Source: Afipia sp. Root123D2
Lineage (GTDB): Bacteria; Pseudomonadota; Alphaproteobacteria; Rhizobiales; Xanthobacteraceae
Direction: 5' to 3'
Assembly: GCF_001425835.1 (NCBI RefSeq)
Contig: NZ_LMDP01000001.1
Location: 1,241,476 to 1,305,475, forward strand
Length of the DNA: 64,000 nt
Part shown: positions 1 through 7,795 of the stretch, one piece after another
Layout: every line of letters starts with the position of its first letter
How positions within the stretch are numbered: the first letter of the stretch is position 1
Notes under the pieces: generated by a model
The model's database searches: none
Told to the model about the DNA's origin: nothing
Seen by the model: only the letters and a program-made list of their open reading frames with translations
Made by a program: the position numbers and the translations under genes

Positions 1-399
1 GAGCGGCCGATCCACGGCGGCTCCTACGGCATCGGCGTGTCGCGCCTCGTCGGCGCGATCATCGAGGCCTGCCATGACGACGCGGGCATCATCTGGCCCG
101 AGGCCGTCGCGCCGTTCCGTGTCGCGATCCTCAACCTCAAGCAGGGAGCTGCCGAGACTGACGCGGCCTGCGAGAAGCTGTATGGCGCGCTCGCGGCCAA
201 GGGCGTCGACGTTCTCTACGACGACACCGACCAGCGGCCCGGCGGCAAGTTCGCCACCGCCGACCTGATCGGAATTCCGTGGCAGGTCCTGATCGGTCCG
301 AAGGGACTGGCTGAAGGCAAGGTCGAAATCAAGAAGCGCGCTGACGGTAGCCGCGAATTCATGTCGCTCGACGAGGCGTTGAACAGGTTTACACACTGA
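1..399 (+). CDS. proS: Prolyl-tRNA synthetase, 3' end only
   Basis: The reading frame is open from base 1 and ends at a TGA at 397-399, so only the last 132 residues lie in the window. The start reads [16 protein letters not shown], the motif-3 region of class II prolyl-tRNA synthetases. It is followed by the anticodon-binding domain ([12 protein letters not shown], then [20 protein letters not shown]). The enzyme charges tRNA-Pro in the cytoplasm. It lies 87 bp upstream of lolC on the same strand, the order usual in Rhizobiales. The family call is secure; the start lies outside the window. Confidence 0.95.
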   Translation, partial: ERPIHGGSYGIGVSRLVGAIIEACHDDAGIIWPEAVAPFRVAILNLKQGAAETDAACEKLYGALAAKGVDVLYDDTDQRPGGKFATADLIGIPWQVLIGPKGLAEGKVEIKKRADGSREFMSLDEALNRFTH

Positions 400-486
400 T
401 TTTGTTCAGCGTCCGGTCGCGGATCGATCCTCGTGCGACTACAATTCGCCCGATTCGTGTGAAAATCCGGACAATGGACAAAATGC

Positions 487-1755
487 ATGAGTGAGCCTGT
501 TCGGACCCCACCTTTCGCGGCCTTTGAATGGCTGCTGTCGGCCCGGTATTTGAGAGCGCGCCGCAAGGAAGGCTTCATTTCCGTCATCGCCGGCTTCTCG
601 TTTCTCGGCATCATGCTGGGCGTCGCCACACTCATCATCGTCATGGCGGTGATGAACGGCTTCCGCGCCGAACTGCTCAACAAGATTCTCGGTCTTAACG
701 GCCATCTGCTGGTGCAGCCTCTGGAATCGCCGCTGACCGACTGGAAGGATGTGGCCGAGCGGATCAGCAAGGTGGACGGCATCAAGCTCGCCGCGCCGAT
801 CGTCGAAGGTCAGGCGCTGGCGTCGTCGCCGTTCAATGCCTCCGGCGTGCTGGTGCGCGGCATCCGCGCCGCCGACCTCGAGCAGCTCACCTCGATCTCC
901 AAGAACATCAAGCAGGGCACGCTCGAAGGCTTCGACGAGGGGCAGGGCGTCGCCATCGGCCGCCGTCTCGCCGATCAGCTGTCGCTGCGCGCCGGCGACA
1001 CGGTGACGCTGGTCGCGCCGCGCGGCGCGGTGACGCCGATGGGCACGACGCCGCGGATCAAGCCGTACAAGGTCGCGGCCGTGTTCGAGATCGGCATGTC
1101 GGAATACGACTCGGCGTTCGTGTTCATGCCGCTGGCCGAGGCGCAGGCCTATTTCAACCGCGCCAACGATGTCACGGCAATCGAGATTTACACGACAAAT
1201 CCCGACAAGATCGACGAATTCCGCAAGTCGGTGACGGAGGCAGCCGGCAGGCCGATCTTCCTTGTCGACTGGCGACAGCGCAATTCCACCTTCTTCAACG
1301 CGCTTCAGGTCGAGCGCAACGTGATGTTCCTGATCCTGACCCTGATCGTGCTGGTCGCGGCGCTGAATATCGTCTCCGGCCTGATCATGCTGGTGAAGGA
1401 CAAGGGCAGCGACATCGCGATTCTGCGCACCATGGGGGCGACGCAGGGTTCAGTGATGCGCGTGTTCCTGATCACGGGTGCCGCGATCGGCGTGGTCGGC
1501 ACGCTGGTCGGCCTCGCCATCGGGCTCCTGATCTGCGCGAATATCGAATCGATCCGGCAGTTCATCTCGTGGCTGACCAACACCGAATTGTTCTCGCCTG
1601 AATTGTACTTCCTCTCCAAGCTCCCGGCGCAGGTCGATGCCAGCGAGACAACGGCGGTGGTCATCATGGCGCTGACGCTGTCGTTCCTGGCGACGCTCTA
1701 CCCGTCGTGGCGCGCGGCGCGCCTCGATCCCATCGAAGCGCTGCGATACGAATGA
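487..1755 (+). CDS. lolC: Lipoprotein-releasing system permease LolC/LolE
   Basis: This 422-residue inner-membrane permease belongs to the LolCDE ABC machine, which extracts lipoproteins from the inner membrane for transfer to the outer membrane. The FtsX/MacB topology is visible: one membrane segment near residues 30-54, a large periplasmic domain, then three segments near 277-301, 323-353 and 389-408. The protein ends [17 protein letters not shown], the usual C-terminal signature. The stop codon overlaps the lolD start as ATGA, so the two are translationally coupled. Many alphaproteobacteria have a single LolC/E-type permease, so lolC versus lolE is a naming choice. Confidence 0.93.
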   Translation: MSEPVRTPPFAAFEWLLSARYLRARRKEGFISVIAGFSFLGIMLGVATLIIVMAVMNGFRAELLNKILGLNGHLLVQPLESPLTDWKDVAERISKVDGIKLAAPIVEGQALASSPFNASGVLVRGIRAADLEQLTSISKNIKQGTLEGFDEGQGVAIGRRLADQLSLRAGDTVTLVAPRGAVTPMGTTPRIKPYKVAAVFEIGMSEYDSAFVFMPLAEAQAYFNRANDVTAIEIYTTNPDKIDEFRKSVTEAAGRPIFLVDWRQRNSTFFNALQVERNVMFLILTLIVLVAALNIVSGLIMLVKDKGSDIAILRTMGATQGSVMRVFLITGAAIGVVGTLVGLAIGLLICANIESIRQFISWLTNTELFSPELYFLSKLPAQVDASETTAVVIMALTLSFLATLYPSWRAARLDPIEALRYE

Positions 1756-2462
1756 GCACCACGATGGAGCAGGGGGACAATGACGCGCCGGTGGTTTATC
1801 TCCACGAGATTCGCCGCCAGTATCTGCAGGGCGACGACACGCTGACGATTCTGGATGGCGCCAAGCTCGGGCTGTGGGCCGGACAGTCGGTGGCGCTGGT
1901 GGCGCCGTCGGGCACTGGCAAATCGACCTTGCTTCATGTCGCCGGACTGCTGGAGCAGCCCGACGACGGCGAGGTCTATATCGGCGGCATGGCGACCTCC
2001 GGCCTGTCGGACGCCGAGCGCACCCAGATCCGCCGCACCGAGATCGGCTTCGTCTATCAGTCGCATCGTTTGCTGCCGGAATTCACCGCGCTGGAAAACG
2101 TCATGATGCCGCAGTTGATCCGCGGCCTGTCACGTCGCGAGGCATCGCAGCGGGCGCGGGAAATCCTCGCCTATCTCGGCCTCGGCAAGCGCATCACTCA
2201 CCGGCCGGCGGAATTGTCGGGCGGCGAACAGCAGCGCGTCGCCATCGCCCGCGCGGTGGCCAACGCGCCGCGCGTGTTGCTGGCGGACGAGCCGACCGGC
2301 AATCTCGATCCGCACACGGCGGACCATGTGTTCAATGCCTTGATGCAGATCGTGCGGGCGACGCAGGTGGCGATGCTGATCGCCACCCACAACATGGACC
2401 TCGCCGCGCGGATGGATCGCCGCGTGTCGCTGGCGGACGGTCAGGTCATCGAACTCGATTAG
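1752..2462 (+). CDS. lolD: Lipoprotein-releasing system ATP-binding protein LolD
   Basis: This 236-residue ABC ATPase powers the LolC permease. Walker A is APSGTGKST near residue 50, the ABC signature [14 protein letters not shown] near 154, and Walker [13 protein letters not shown] near 174. The ATG at 1752 is chosen because it overlaps the lolC stop by four bases (ATGA), typical of coupled lolC-lolD pairs. An upstream in-frame start inside lolC would add 15 residues of no known function. The family and the partner assignment are both firm. Confidence 0.95.
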   Translation: MSTTMEQGDNDAPVVYLHEIRRQYLQGDDTLTILDGAKLGLWAGQSVALVAPSGTGKSTLLHVAGLLEQPDDGEVYIGGMATSGLSDAERTQIRRTEIGFVYQSHRLLPEFTALENVMMPQLIRGLSRREASQRAREILAYLGLGKRITHRPAELSGGEQQRVAIARAVANAPRVLLADEPTGNLDPHTADHVFNALMQIVRATQVAMLIATHNMDLAARMDRRVSLADGQVIELD

Positions 2463-2514
2463 GGTTATTCCCGGCGGGTCTGGACGAGAGCGCCTGCTAT
2501 CGGGAAGATGAACC

Positions 2515-2970
2515 ATGCCATTCGAAGCGCAAGACCCCAAATTCGATGAGCGCGTGCGAGCGAGCTTCGCTCGTCAGCGGGTGATGCAGACCCTCGGTAT
2601 CGAGATTGTGCGTCTCGTGCCCGGCGAGATCGAACTCGCCATGGCTTTTAACGCTGCCTACACCCAGCAGCATGGCTTCACCCATGCCGGCATCATCTCG
2701 ACAGCGATGGACAGTGCCTGCGGCTACGCCGCGTTCTCGCTGATGCCGCCGGATGCGGCGGTGCTGACGGTTGAATTCAAGATCAATCTGCTCGCGCCGG
2801 CGGCGGGCAAGGGATTCCTGTTTCGGGGGCGCGTGATCAAGCCGGGGAAGACGCTCACGATCTGCGATGCAGAGGCCTTCGCAGTCACGGACAAGCCTGA
2901 GCCGCGCCTGATCGCCACGATGACGGGCACCTTGACGGCGGTTCACGACCGTCAGGGCGTCTCGCAGTAG
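2515..2970 (+). CDS. PaaI-family hotdog thioesterase
   Basis: A 151-residue single hotdog-fold protein. The segment QQHGFTHAGIISTAMDSACG near residues 45-65 is the PaaI/YdiI-type active-site region (HGG-like turn followed by the long helix with Asp). LTVEFKINLLAPAAG is the characteristic following strand. Such enzymes hydrolyse acyl-CoA thioesters, but the substrate cannot be read from sequence. It lies 52 bp after lolD on the same strand and may be co-transcribed. Family confident, specific role unknown. Confidence 0.8.
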   Translation: MPFEAQDPKFDERVRASFARQRVMQTLGIEIVRLVPGEIELAMAFNAAYTQQHGFTHAGIISTAMDSACGYAAFSLMPPDAAVLTVEFKINLLAPAAGKGFLFRGRVIKPGKTLTICDAEAFAVTDKPEPRLIATMTGTLTAVHDRQGVSQ

Positions 2971-3016
2971 GGCGGTTTCCGAAAGATGCGCGACCGCTCA
3001 TCGAGAGCGGTGGCGC

Positions 3017-3268
3017 TCAGTACTGGCGGCGATGGCGCCGCTCGACGCGCGGCTCTTCATAGACCGGATAGAACGGATCGCGATAGCAGGACGCCGCGCG
3101 ACCGGACGCAGACATCTTGCACTGCTCCATCGTCGAATAGGCGCATTCCTTGTAGGACGTCGGGCCGTATTGCTCGAGGCAGTAGGGATAGTCGCGCGCT
3201 GCAGCCGGGGAAGCTCCCGCGAGCGAAACCAGAATGACCGGCAGGGCGGCGAAAAGCGCAGTGCGCAT
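3017..3268 (-). CDS. Small secreted DUF3551 protein (copy 1)
   Basis: An 83-residue exported protein. An N-terminal signal peptide (MRTALFAALPVILVSLAG, cleavage near SPAAA-RD) precedes RDYPYCLEQYG and four cysteines in the arrangement seen in DUF3551 proteins of Bradyrhizobiaceae, followed by a basic, Arg/His-rich tail. Function unknown. It is a tandem paralogue of the next gene upstream on the same strand. The two share the signal peptide start, the RDYP motif and the QC...ASGR...C pattern. Confidence 0.75.
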   Translation of the reverse strand: MRTALFAALPVILVSLAGASPAAARDYPYCLEQYGPTSYKECAYSTMEQCKMSASGRAASCYRDPFYPVYEEPRVERRHRRQY

Positions 3269-3351
3269 GGGTGTCTCCGTGGATTCTCATGTGACGCGGA
3301 GCTGGCTGGCGTCACGCGTTGCCGCCGGAGCGGCAGAAAGGCTCCGGTCGT

Positions 3352-3621
3352 TCAGTACGATCGATGGTGGCGCTGGCGATGGTGGCGCGGCTTTCTCGGC
3401 CGCTCCTGGGCATATCCGGTGAAGAACGGGTTGCGCTCGCAATAGGCATAGCGGCCAGAGGCCGTGGCCATGCACTGTCGATAGCTATCGAAGCTGCAAT
3501 CACCCAGCCCCATATAATCCGCGCCATTGATACAGAACGGATAGTCGCGTGCCGCGGCCGGCGTGGCGTTGATCGCCGTCAGCGTGCCGATCGCCATGAG
3601 TGCAAACAACAGGGTGCGCAT
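3352..3621 (-). CDS. Small secreted DUF3551 protein (copy 2)
   Basis: An 89-residue exported protein starting MRTLLFALMAIGTLTAI. The signal peptide ends near ATPAAA-RDYPF. The mature part has RDYPFCIN, a DSYRQCMATASGRYAYC stretch and a basic His/Arg tail. The ATG at 3621 is selected because an ideal ribosome binding site (AAGGAG, six bases upstream) precedes it; a longer frame upstream lacks one. It is a paralogue of the neighbouring DUF3551 gene and probably shares a transcript with it. Function unknown. Confidence 0.75.
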   Translation of the reverse strand: MRTLLFALMAIGTLTAINATPAAARDYPFCINGADYMGLGDCSFDSYRQCMATASGRYAYCERNPFFTGYAQERPRKPRHHRQRHHRSY

Positions 3622-3790
3622 CTTTTTCTCCTTGGGGAACTGCCCCAACGTTTCATTGTCTCTGGAACCCGTTGCGCGGTTCAACGTCAACACACGTTGG
3701 CGCGACCGGATCGCATCAATAGGCTGATTCCCGAGATATACGTTTTGTTAGCCTTCTTTGTTCCCCGTCGCCAACCGTCCTTGACTTTGA

Positions 3791-3823
3791 GAACAGAAAG
3801 AGAACAATGTTCCTACTATGTTC
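3791..3823 (+). promoter_or_regulatory. Pair of LexA-type SOS boxes
   Basis: Two adjacent matches to the alphaproteobacterial LexA operator (GTTC-N7-GTTC, either strand) are visible: GAACAGAAAGAGAAC at 3791-3805 and GTTCCTACTATGTTC at 3809-3823. They lie 50-80 bp upstream of the small open frame at 3874. The same double arrangement occurs in front of lexA in this window. This is a pattern match; binding is inferred. Confidence 0.65.
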
Positions 3824-3873
3824 TAGTCGAGTCCACCGGCGTTGGCCGGGCGTTCACCCCTAGGGAGGTCGAT

Positions 3874-3972
3874 ATGTTGAAGACGTTCGTCGAAGAGGCT
3901 GCATCGCTGACGTCCATCATCCTGTTCGTTGGAACCGTCGCGGTTTGGGCACAGGTCATTCCACAACTGTGA
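3874..3972 (+). CDS. 32-residue membrane peptide, probably SOS-controlled
   Basis: A short gene with a strong ribosome binding site (AGGGAGG, five bases before the ATG). The peptide begins MLKTFVEEAASLTS, continues with one hydrophobic segment of about 15 residues (IILFVGTVAVWAQVI) and ends PQL. Two LexA-type boxes lie just upstream. Caulobacter has LexA-controlled tiny inner-membrane division inhibitors (SidA, 29 residues), which makes a similar role possible. I cannot show homology and do not assign that function. The next gene is dnaE, 200 bp downstream. Confidence 0.6.
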   Translation: MLKTFVEEAASLTSIILFVGTVAVWAQVIPQL

Positions 3973-4172
3973 GGACTGCTGTCGTCGGCCGGCATTTGGC
4001 CGCATGTTGCGCATCGCGCAATCTGACGTTGGGGAAAAGGATGACAGATGCGTTCCCCGGCGTCGCGAACGTGGACACAGAGGGGCGTGGCGTCCACCAT
4101 TGACTGGCCGAGTCGGCGGCTGCGTGCCCGGTCGGTTCACCTGTCACCCACACTGATCTGTTGCAGAGCCCC

Positions 4173-7100
4173 ATGCCGAACCTCGGTTTCGTCCACCTTC
4201 ACGTCCATTCGGCCTATTCGCTGCTGAAAGGCGCGATGACCATCAAGAAGCTGGGCGATCTGGCCAAGGCCGATCACCAGCCGGCGCTGGCGTTGACCGA
4301 CATCGACAACATGTTCGGCGCGCTCGAATTCTCCGACAAGATGGCGGGCTCCGGCATCCAGCCGATCGTCGGCTGCGCGCTGGCGGTCGATTTCGGCGAT
4401 CAGGACCCCAATGCGCGCAATGCGGCGCTGACGACACCGGCGCGGATCGTGCTGCTGGCGATGCGAGAGGCCGGCTACCGGGCGCTGATGCATCTCAATT
4501 CCCGCGCCTTCCTGGAAACGCCGGTCAATCAGGTGCCCCATATCAAGATCGAGTGGCTCGAAGGCGCCACCGACGATCTGATCGCGCTGACCGGCGGCCC
4601 CGAGGGACCGATCTCGCTGGCGCTCGCCGCCGATCATGCTGCGCTTGCGGCGTCACGCTGCGATCGTTTGCAGGCGCTGTTCGGCGACCGGCTCTATATC
4701 GAGTTGCAGCGCCACGGCCTCGATGTCGAGCGGCGGGTCGAAGGCGCGCTGATCGACATGGCCTATGCGCGCGGGTTGCCGCTGGTCGCGACCAACGAGC
4801 CGTATTTCGCGACCGCCGACGACTACGAGTCCCATGACGCGCTGCTGTGCATCGCCGGCGGACGGCTGGTCGCCGAGACCGACCGCTATCAGTTGACGCC
4901 CGACCATCGTTTCAAGAGCCGCGCCGAAATGGCGGTGCTGTTCGCCGATCTGCCGGAGGCGCTGGCCTCGACGGTGGAGATCGCGCAGCGCTGCTCGTTC
5001 CGCCCGAAGACCCGCAAGCCGATCCTGCCGCATTTCACCGTCGGCAGCGAACATGCCGACGACCCGTCCGCCGCCGAGGCCGCCGAACTGCAGCGACAGG
5101 CCGAGGAGGGGCTGGCGCGCCGGCTCGCCGCGCACGGCGTCGCGCAAGGGCAGAGCGAAGAAGACTACCGCCAGCGTCTCGTCTTCGAGCTCGACGTCAT
5201 CACCCGCATGAAATATCCGGGCTACTTCCTGATCGTGTCGGACTTCATCAAGTGGGCGAAGTCGAAAGGCATTCCGGTCGGACCGGGGCGTGGTTCGGGC
5301 GCGGGCTCGCTGGTCGCCTACGCTCTCACCATTACCGACCTCGATCCGTTGCGCTTCGGACTGCTGTTCGAGCGCTTCCTCAATCCCGAGCGCGTGTCGA
5401 TGCCGGACTTCGACATCGACTTCTGTCAGGATCGCCGCGTCGAGGTGATCCATTACGTGCAGGAGCGCTACGGCCGCGAGCAGGTCGGGCAGATCATCAC
5501 CTTCGGCACCTTGCAGGCGCGCGGCGTGCTGCGCGACGTCGGCCGTGTGCTGCAGATGCCTTACGGGCAGGTCGACAAGCTCACCAAGCTGGTGCCGCAA
5601 AACCCGGCCGCGCCGGTGACGCTTGCCGCCGCCATCGCCAGCGAGCCGAAGCTGCAGGCGTTCCGCGACGAGGATCCGGTGGTGGCGCGCGCTTTCGATA
5701 TCGCCCAGCGCCTCGAAGGCCTGACCCGCCACGCCTCGACCCATGCGGCGGGCATCGTGATCGGCGACCGGCCGCTGTCCGAACTGGTACCGATGTATCG
5801 CGATCCGAAATCGGACATGCCGGTCACCCAGTTCAACATGAAATGGGTCGAACCCGCGGGCCTCGTGAAGTTCGACTTCCTCGGCCTCAAGACGCTGACC
5901 GTGCTCGATGTCGCGGTGAAGCTGCTCAAGCAACGCGACGTCGAAATCGATCTGGCTCATTTGCCGCTGGACGACAAGCCGACCTACGAAATGCTGTCGC
6001 GCGGTGAAGTGGTCGGCGTGTTCCAGGTTGAAAGTCAGGGCATGCGCCGCGCGCTGGTCGATATGCGGCCGGACCGTCTGGAGGACCTGATCGCGCTGGT
6101 CGCGCTCTATCGTCCGGGCCCGATGGCGAACATCCCGACCTACTGCGCGCGCAAGCACGGCGACGAAGAGTCGGAATATATGCATCCGATGCTTGAGCCG
6201 ATCCTCAAGGAAACCTTCGGCGTCATCATCTACCAGGAACAGGTGATGCAGATCGCGCAGGTCATGGCGGGCTACTCGCTCGGCGACGCCGACCTGCTGC
6301 GCCGCGCGATGGGCAAGAAGATCCGCGCCGAGATGGACAAGCAGCGTGCGATCTTCGTCGCCGGCGCAGTAAAGAACAACGTCAGCAAGGGGCAGGCGGA
6401 GACGATCTTCGAACTGCTCGCCAAGTTCGCGGACTACGGCTTCAACAAGAGCCACGCGGCGGCCTACGCGCTGGTGTCGTACCAGACGGCGTACATGAAG
6501 ACGCACTATCCGGTGGAGTTCATCGCTGCGTCGATGACGCTCGACATGAACAACACCGACAAGCTGTCCGAATTCCGCGCCGAGGCGCAGCGGCTCGGCA
6601 TCAAGGTCGAGGCCCCGTCGATCAATCTGTCGGGCTCCACCTTCGAGGTTCGCGACGGCACGATCTATTACGCGCTCGCCGCGCTGAAAGGCGTGGGCGG
6701 GCAGGCGGTCGATATGCTGGTGGAGGCGCGCGCCGGCGGCGCTTTCACCTCGCTCGCCGATTTCGCCTCACGGGTGTCGCCGCGCGCGATCAACAAGCGT
6801 GTGCTGGAAAGTCTCGCGGCGGCAGGCGCGTTCGATTGCCTCGATCCGAACCGCGCGCGGGTGTTCGCCGGCGCCGACGCCATTCTCGCCGCATGCCAGC
6901 GCCAGCATGAAGCCTCGACCAGCGGGCAGAACGACATGTTCGGCGGCATGGCCGACGCGCCCTCGATCATGCTGCCGGCGATCGAGCCGTGGCTGCCGGC
7001 CGACAAGCTGCGCCGCGAATACGACGCCATCGGCTTTTTCCTCTCGGGCCATCCGCTCGACGATTACGCCACAGCGCTGAAGCGGCTGCGGGTTCAGTCG

Positions 7101-7655
7101 TGGGCTGAGTTCTCGCGCGCGGTCAAAACCGGCGCAACCGCGGGCAAGGTTGCCGCCACGGTGGTGTCGCGCATGGAGCGCCGCACCAAGACCGGCAACA
7201 AGATGGGCATCATGGGCCTGTCCGATCCGACCGGCCATTTCGAGGCGGTGCTGTTCTCGGAAGGCCTCGCCCAGTTCCGCGACGTGCTCGAACCCGGCAC
7301 GGCGGTGCTGTTGCAACTCGGCGCCGAGTTGCAGGGCGAGGAGGTGCGTGCGCGCATTCTTCACGCCGAGCCGCTCGATGCCGCGGCGGCGAAGACGCAA
7401 AAGGGCCTGCGTATTTTCGTGCGCGACGACAAGCCGCTGGAGTCGATCGCCAAGCGGCTGGAAGGCGGCGGTTCGGGCCAGCCGCGACCGAACTCGACGC
7501 CGGTTGCCGGTGGGGAGGGCGAGGTCACGCTGGTGATGATGCTCGATCTCCAGACCGAGGTTGAAATGAAACTGCCGGGCCGCTTCAAGGTGTCGCCGCA
7601 GATTGCAGGCGCCATCAAGGCGGTCAGCGGCGTGGTGGACGTCCAGTCCGTCTGA
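4173..7655 (+). CDS. dnaE: DNA polymerase III alpha subunit (replicative)
   Basis: A 1160-residue C-family polymerase. The PHP domain starts the protein (HLHVHSAYSLLKG, residues about 7-19). The polymerase core has GPGRGSGAGSLVAYAL near 369 and the catalytic PDFDIDF near 410. A beta-clamp motif QNDMF lies near 917, and the OB fold (MGIMGLSDPTGHFEAVLF) near 1010. Length and motifs fit DnaE1 rather than the shorter SOS polymerase DnaE2/ImuC, and there are no imuA or imuB neighbours. The ATG at 4173 is chosen because the PHP domain starts immediately after it; an in-frame TTG four codons upstream is possible. Confidence 0.95.
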   Translation: MPNLGFVHLHVHSAYSLLKGAMTIKKLGDLAKADHQPALALTDIDNMFGALEFSDKMAGSGIQPIVGCALAVDFGDQDPNARNAALTTPARIVLLAMREAGYRALMHLNSRAFLETPVNQVPHIKIEWLEGATDDLIALTGGPEGPISLALAADHAALAASRCDRLQALFGDRLYIELQRHGLDVERRVEGALIDMAYARGLPLVATNEPYFATADDYESHDALLCIAGGRLVAETDRYQLTPDHRFKSRAEMAVLFADLPEALASTVEIAQRCSFRPKTRKPILPHFTVGSEHADDPSAAEAAELQRQAEEGLARRLAAHGVAQGQSEEDYRQRLVFELDVITRMKYPGYFLIVSDFIKWAKSKGIPVGPGRGSGAGSLVAYALTITDLDPLRFGLLFERFLNPERVSMPDFDIDFCQDRRVEVIHYVQERYGREQVGQIITFGTLQARGVLRDVGRVLQMPYGQVDKLTKLVPQNPAAPVTLAAAIASEPKLQAFRDEDPVVARAFDIAQRLEGLTRHASTHAAGIVIGDRPLSELVPMYRDPKSDMPVTQFNMKWVEPAGLVKFDFLGLKTLTVLDVAVKLLKQRDVEIDLAHLPLDDKPTYEMLSRGEVVGVFQVESQGMRRALVDMRPDRLEDLIALVALYRPGPMANIPTYCARKHGDEESEYMHPMLEPILKETFGVIIYQEQVMQIAQVMAGYSLGDADLLRRAMGKKIRAEMDKQRAIFVAGAVKNNVSKGQAETIFELLAKFADYGFNKSHAAAYALVSYQTAYMKTHYPVEFIAASMTLDMNNTDKLSEFRAEAQRLGIKVEAPSINLSGSTFEVRDGTIYYALAALKGVGGQAVDMLVEARAGGAFTSLADFASRVSPRAINKRVLESLAAAGAFDCLDPNRARVFAGADAILAACQRQHEASTSGQNDMFGGMADAPSIMLPAIEPWLPADKLRREYDAIGFFLSGHPLDDYATALKRLRVQSWAEFSRAVKTGATAGKVAATVVSRMERRTKTGNKMGIMGLSDPTGHFEAVLFSEGLAQFRDVLEPGTAVLLQLGAELQGEEVRARILHAEPLDAAAAKTQKGLRIFVRDDKPLESIAKRLEGGGSGQPRPNSTPVAGGEGEVTLVMMLDLQTEVEMKLPGRFKVSPQIAGAIKAVSGVVDVQSV

Positions 7656-7795
7656 TCCGGCCGGGCGGTGCGACATTTGCGCCGCCGCCTTGCGCGGTCT
7701 CGCCTTAATCCCAACGTTTTTCGTTCAAGTCATGTTCATCCGGCAACCGGCTGAATGTGACGTTGTATTTTCAATGCCGAACGGACGGGACAACC

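Noticed and set aside
4653-6506. A 617-codon open frame on the minus strand inside dnaE.
   Set aside because: dnaE on the plus strand has all polymerase motifs; the opposite frame is a high-GC shadow with Arg/His-rich, protein-unlike composition. The same applies to long frames opposite bamA, ppiD and pyrG.
4173-7655. dnaE as the SOS polymerase DnaE2/ImuC, because LexA boxes lie upstream.
   Set aside because: Length, the QNDMF clamp motif and the absence of imuA/imuB fit DnaE1. The boxes are close to the small gene at 3874 and about 350 bp from dnaE.
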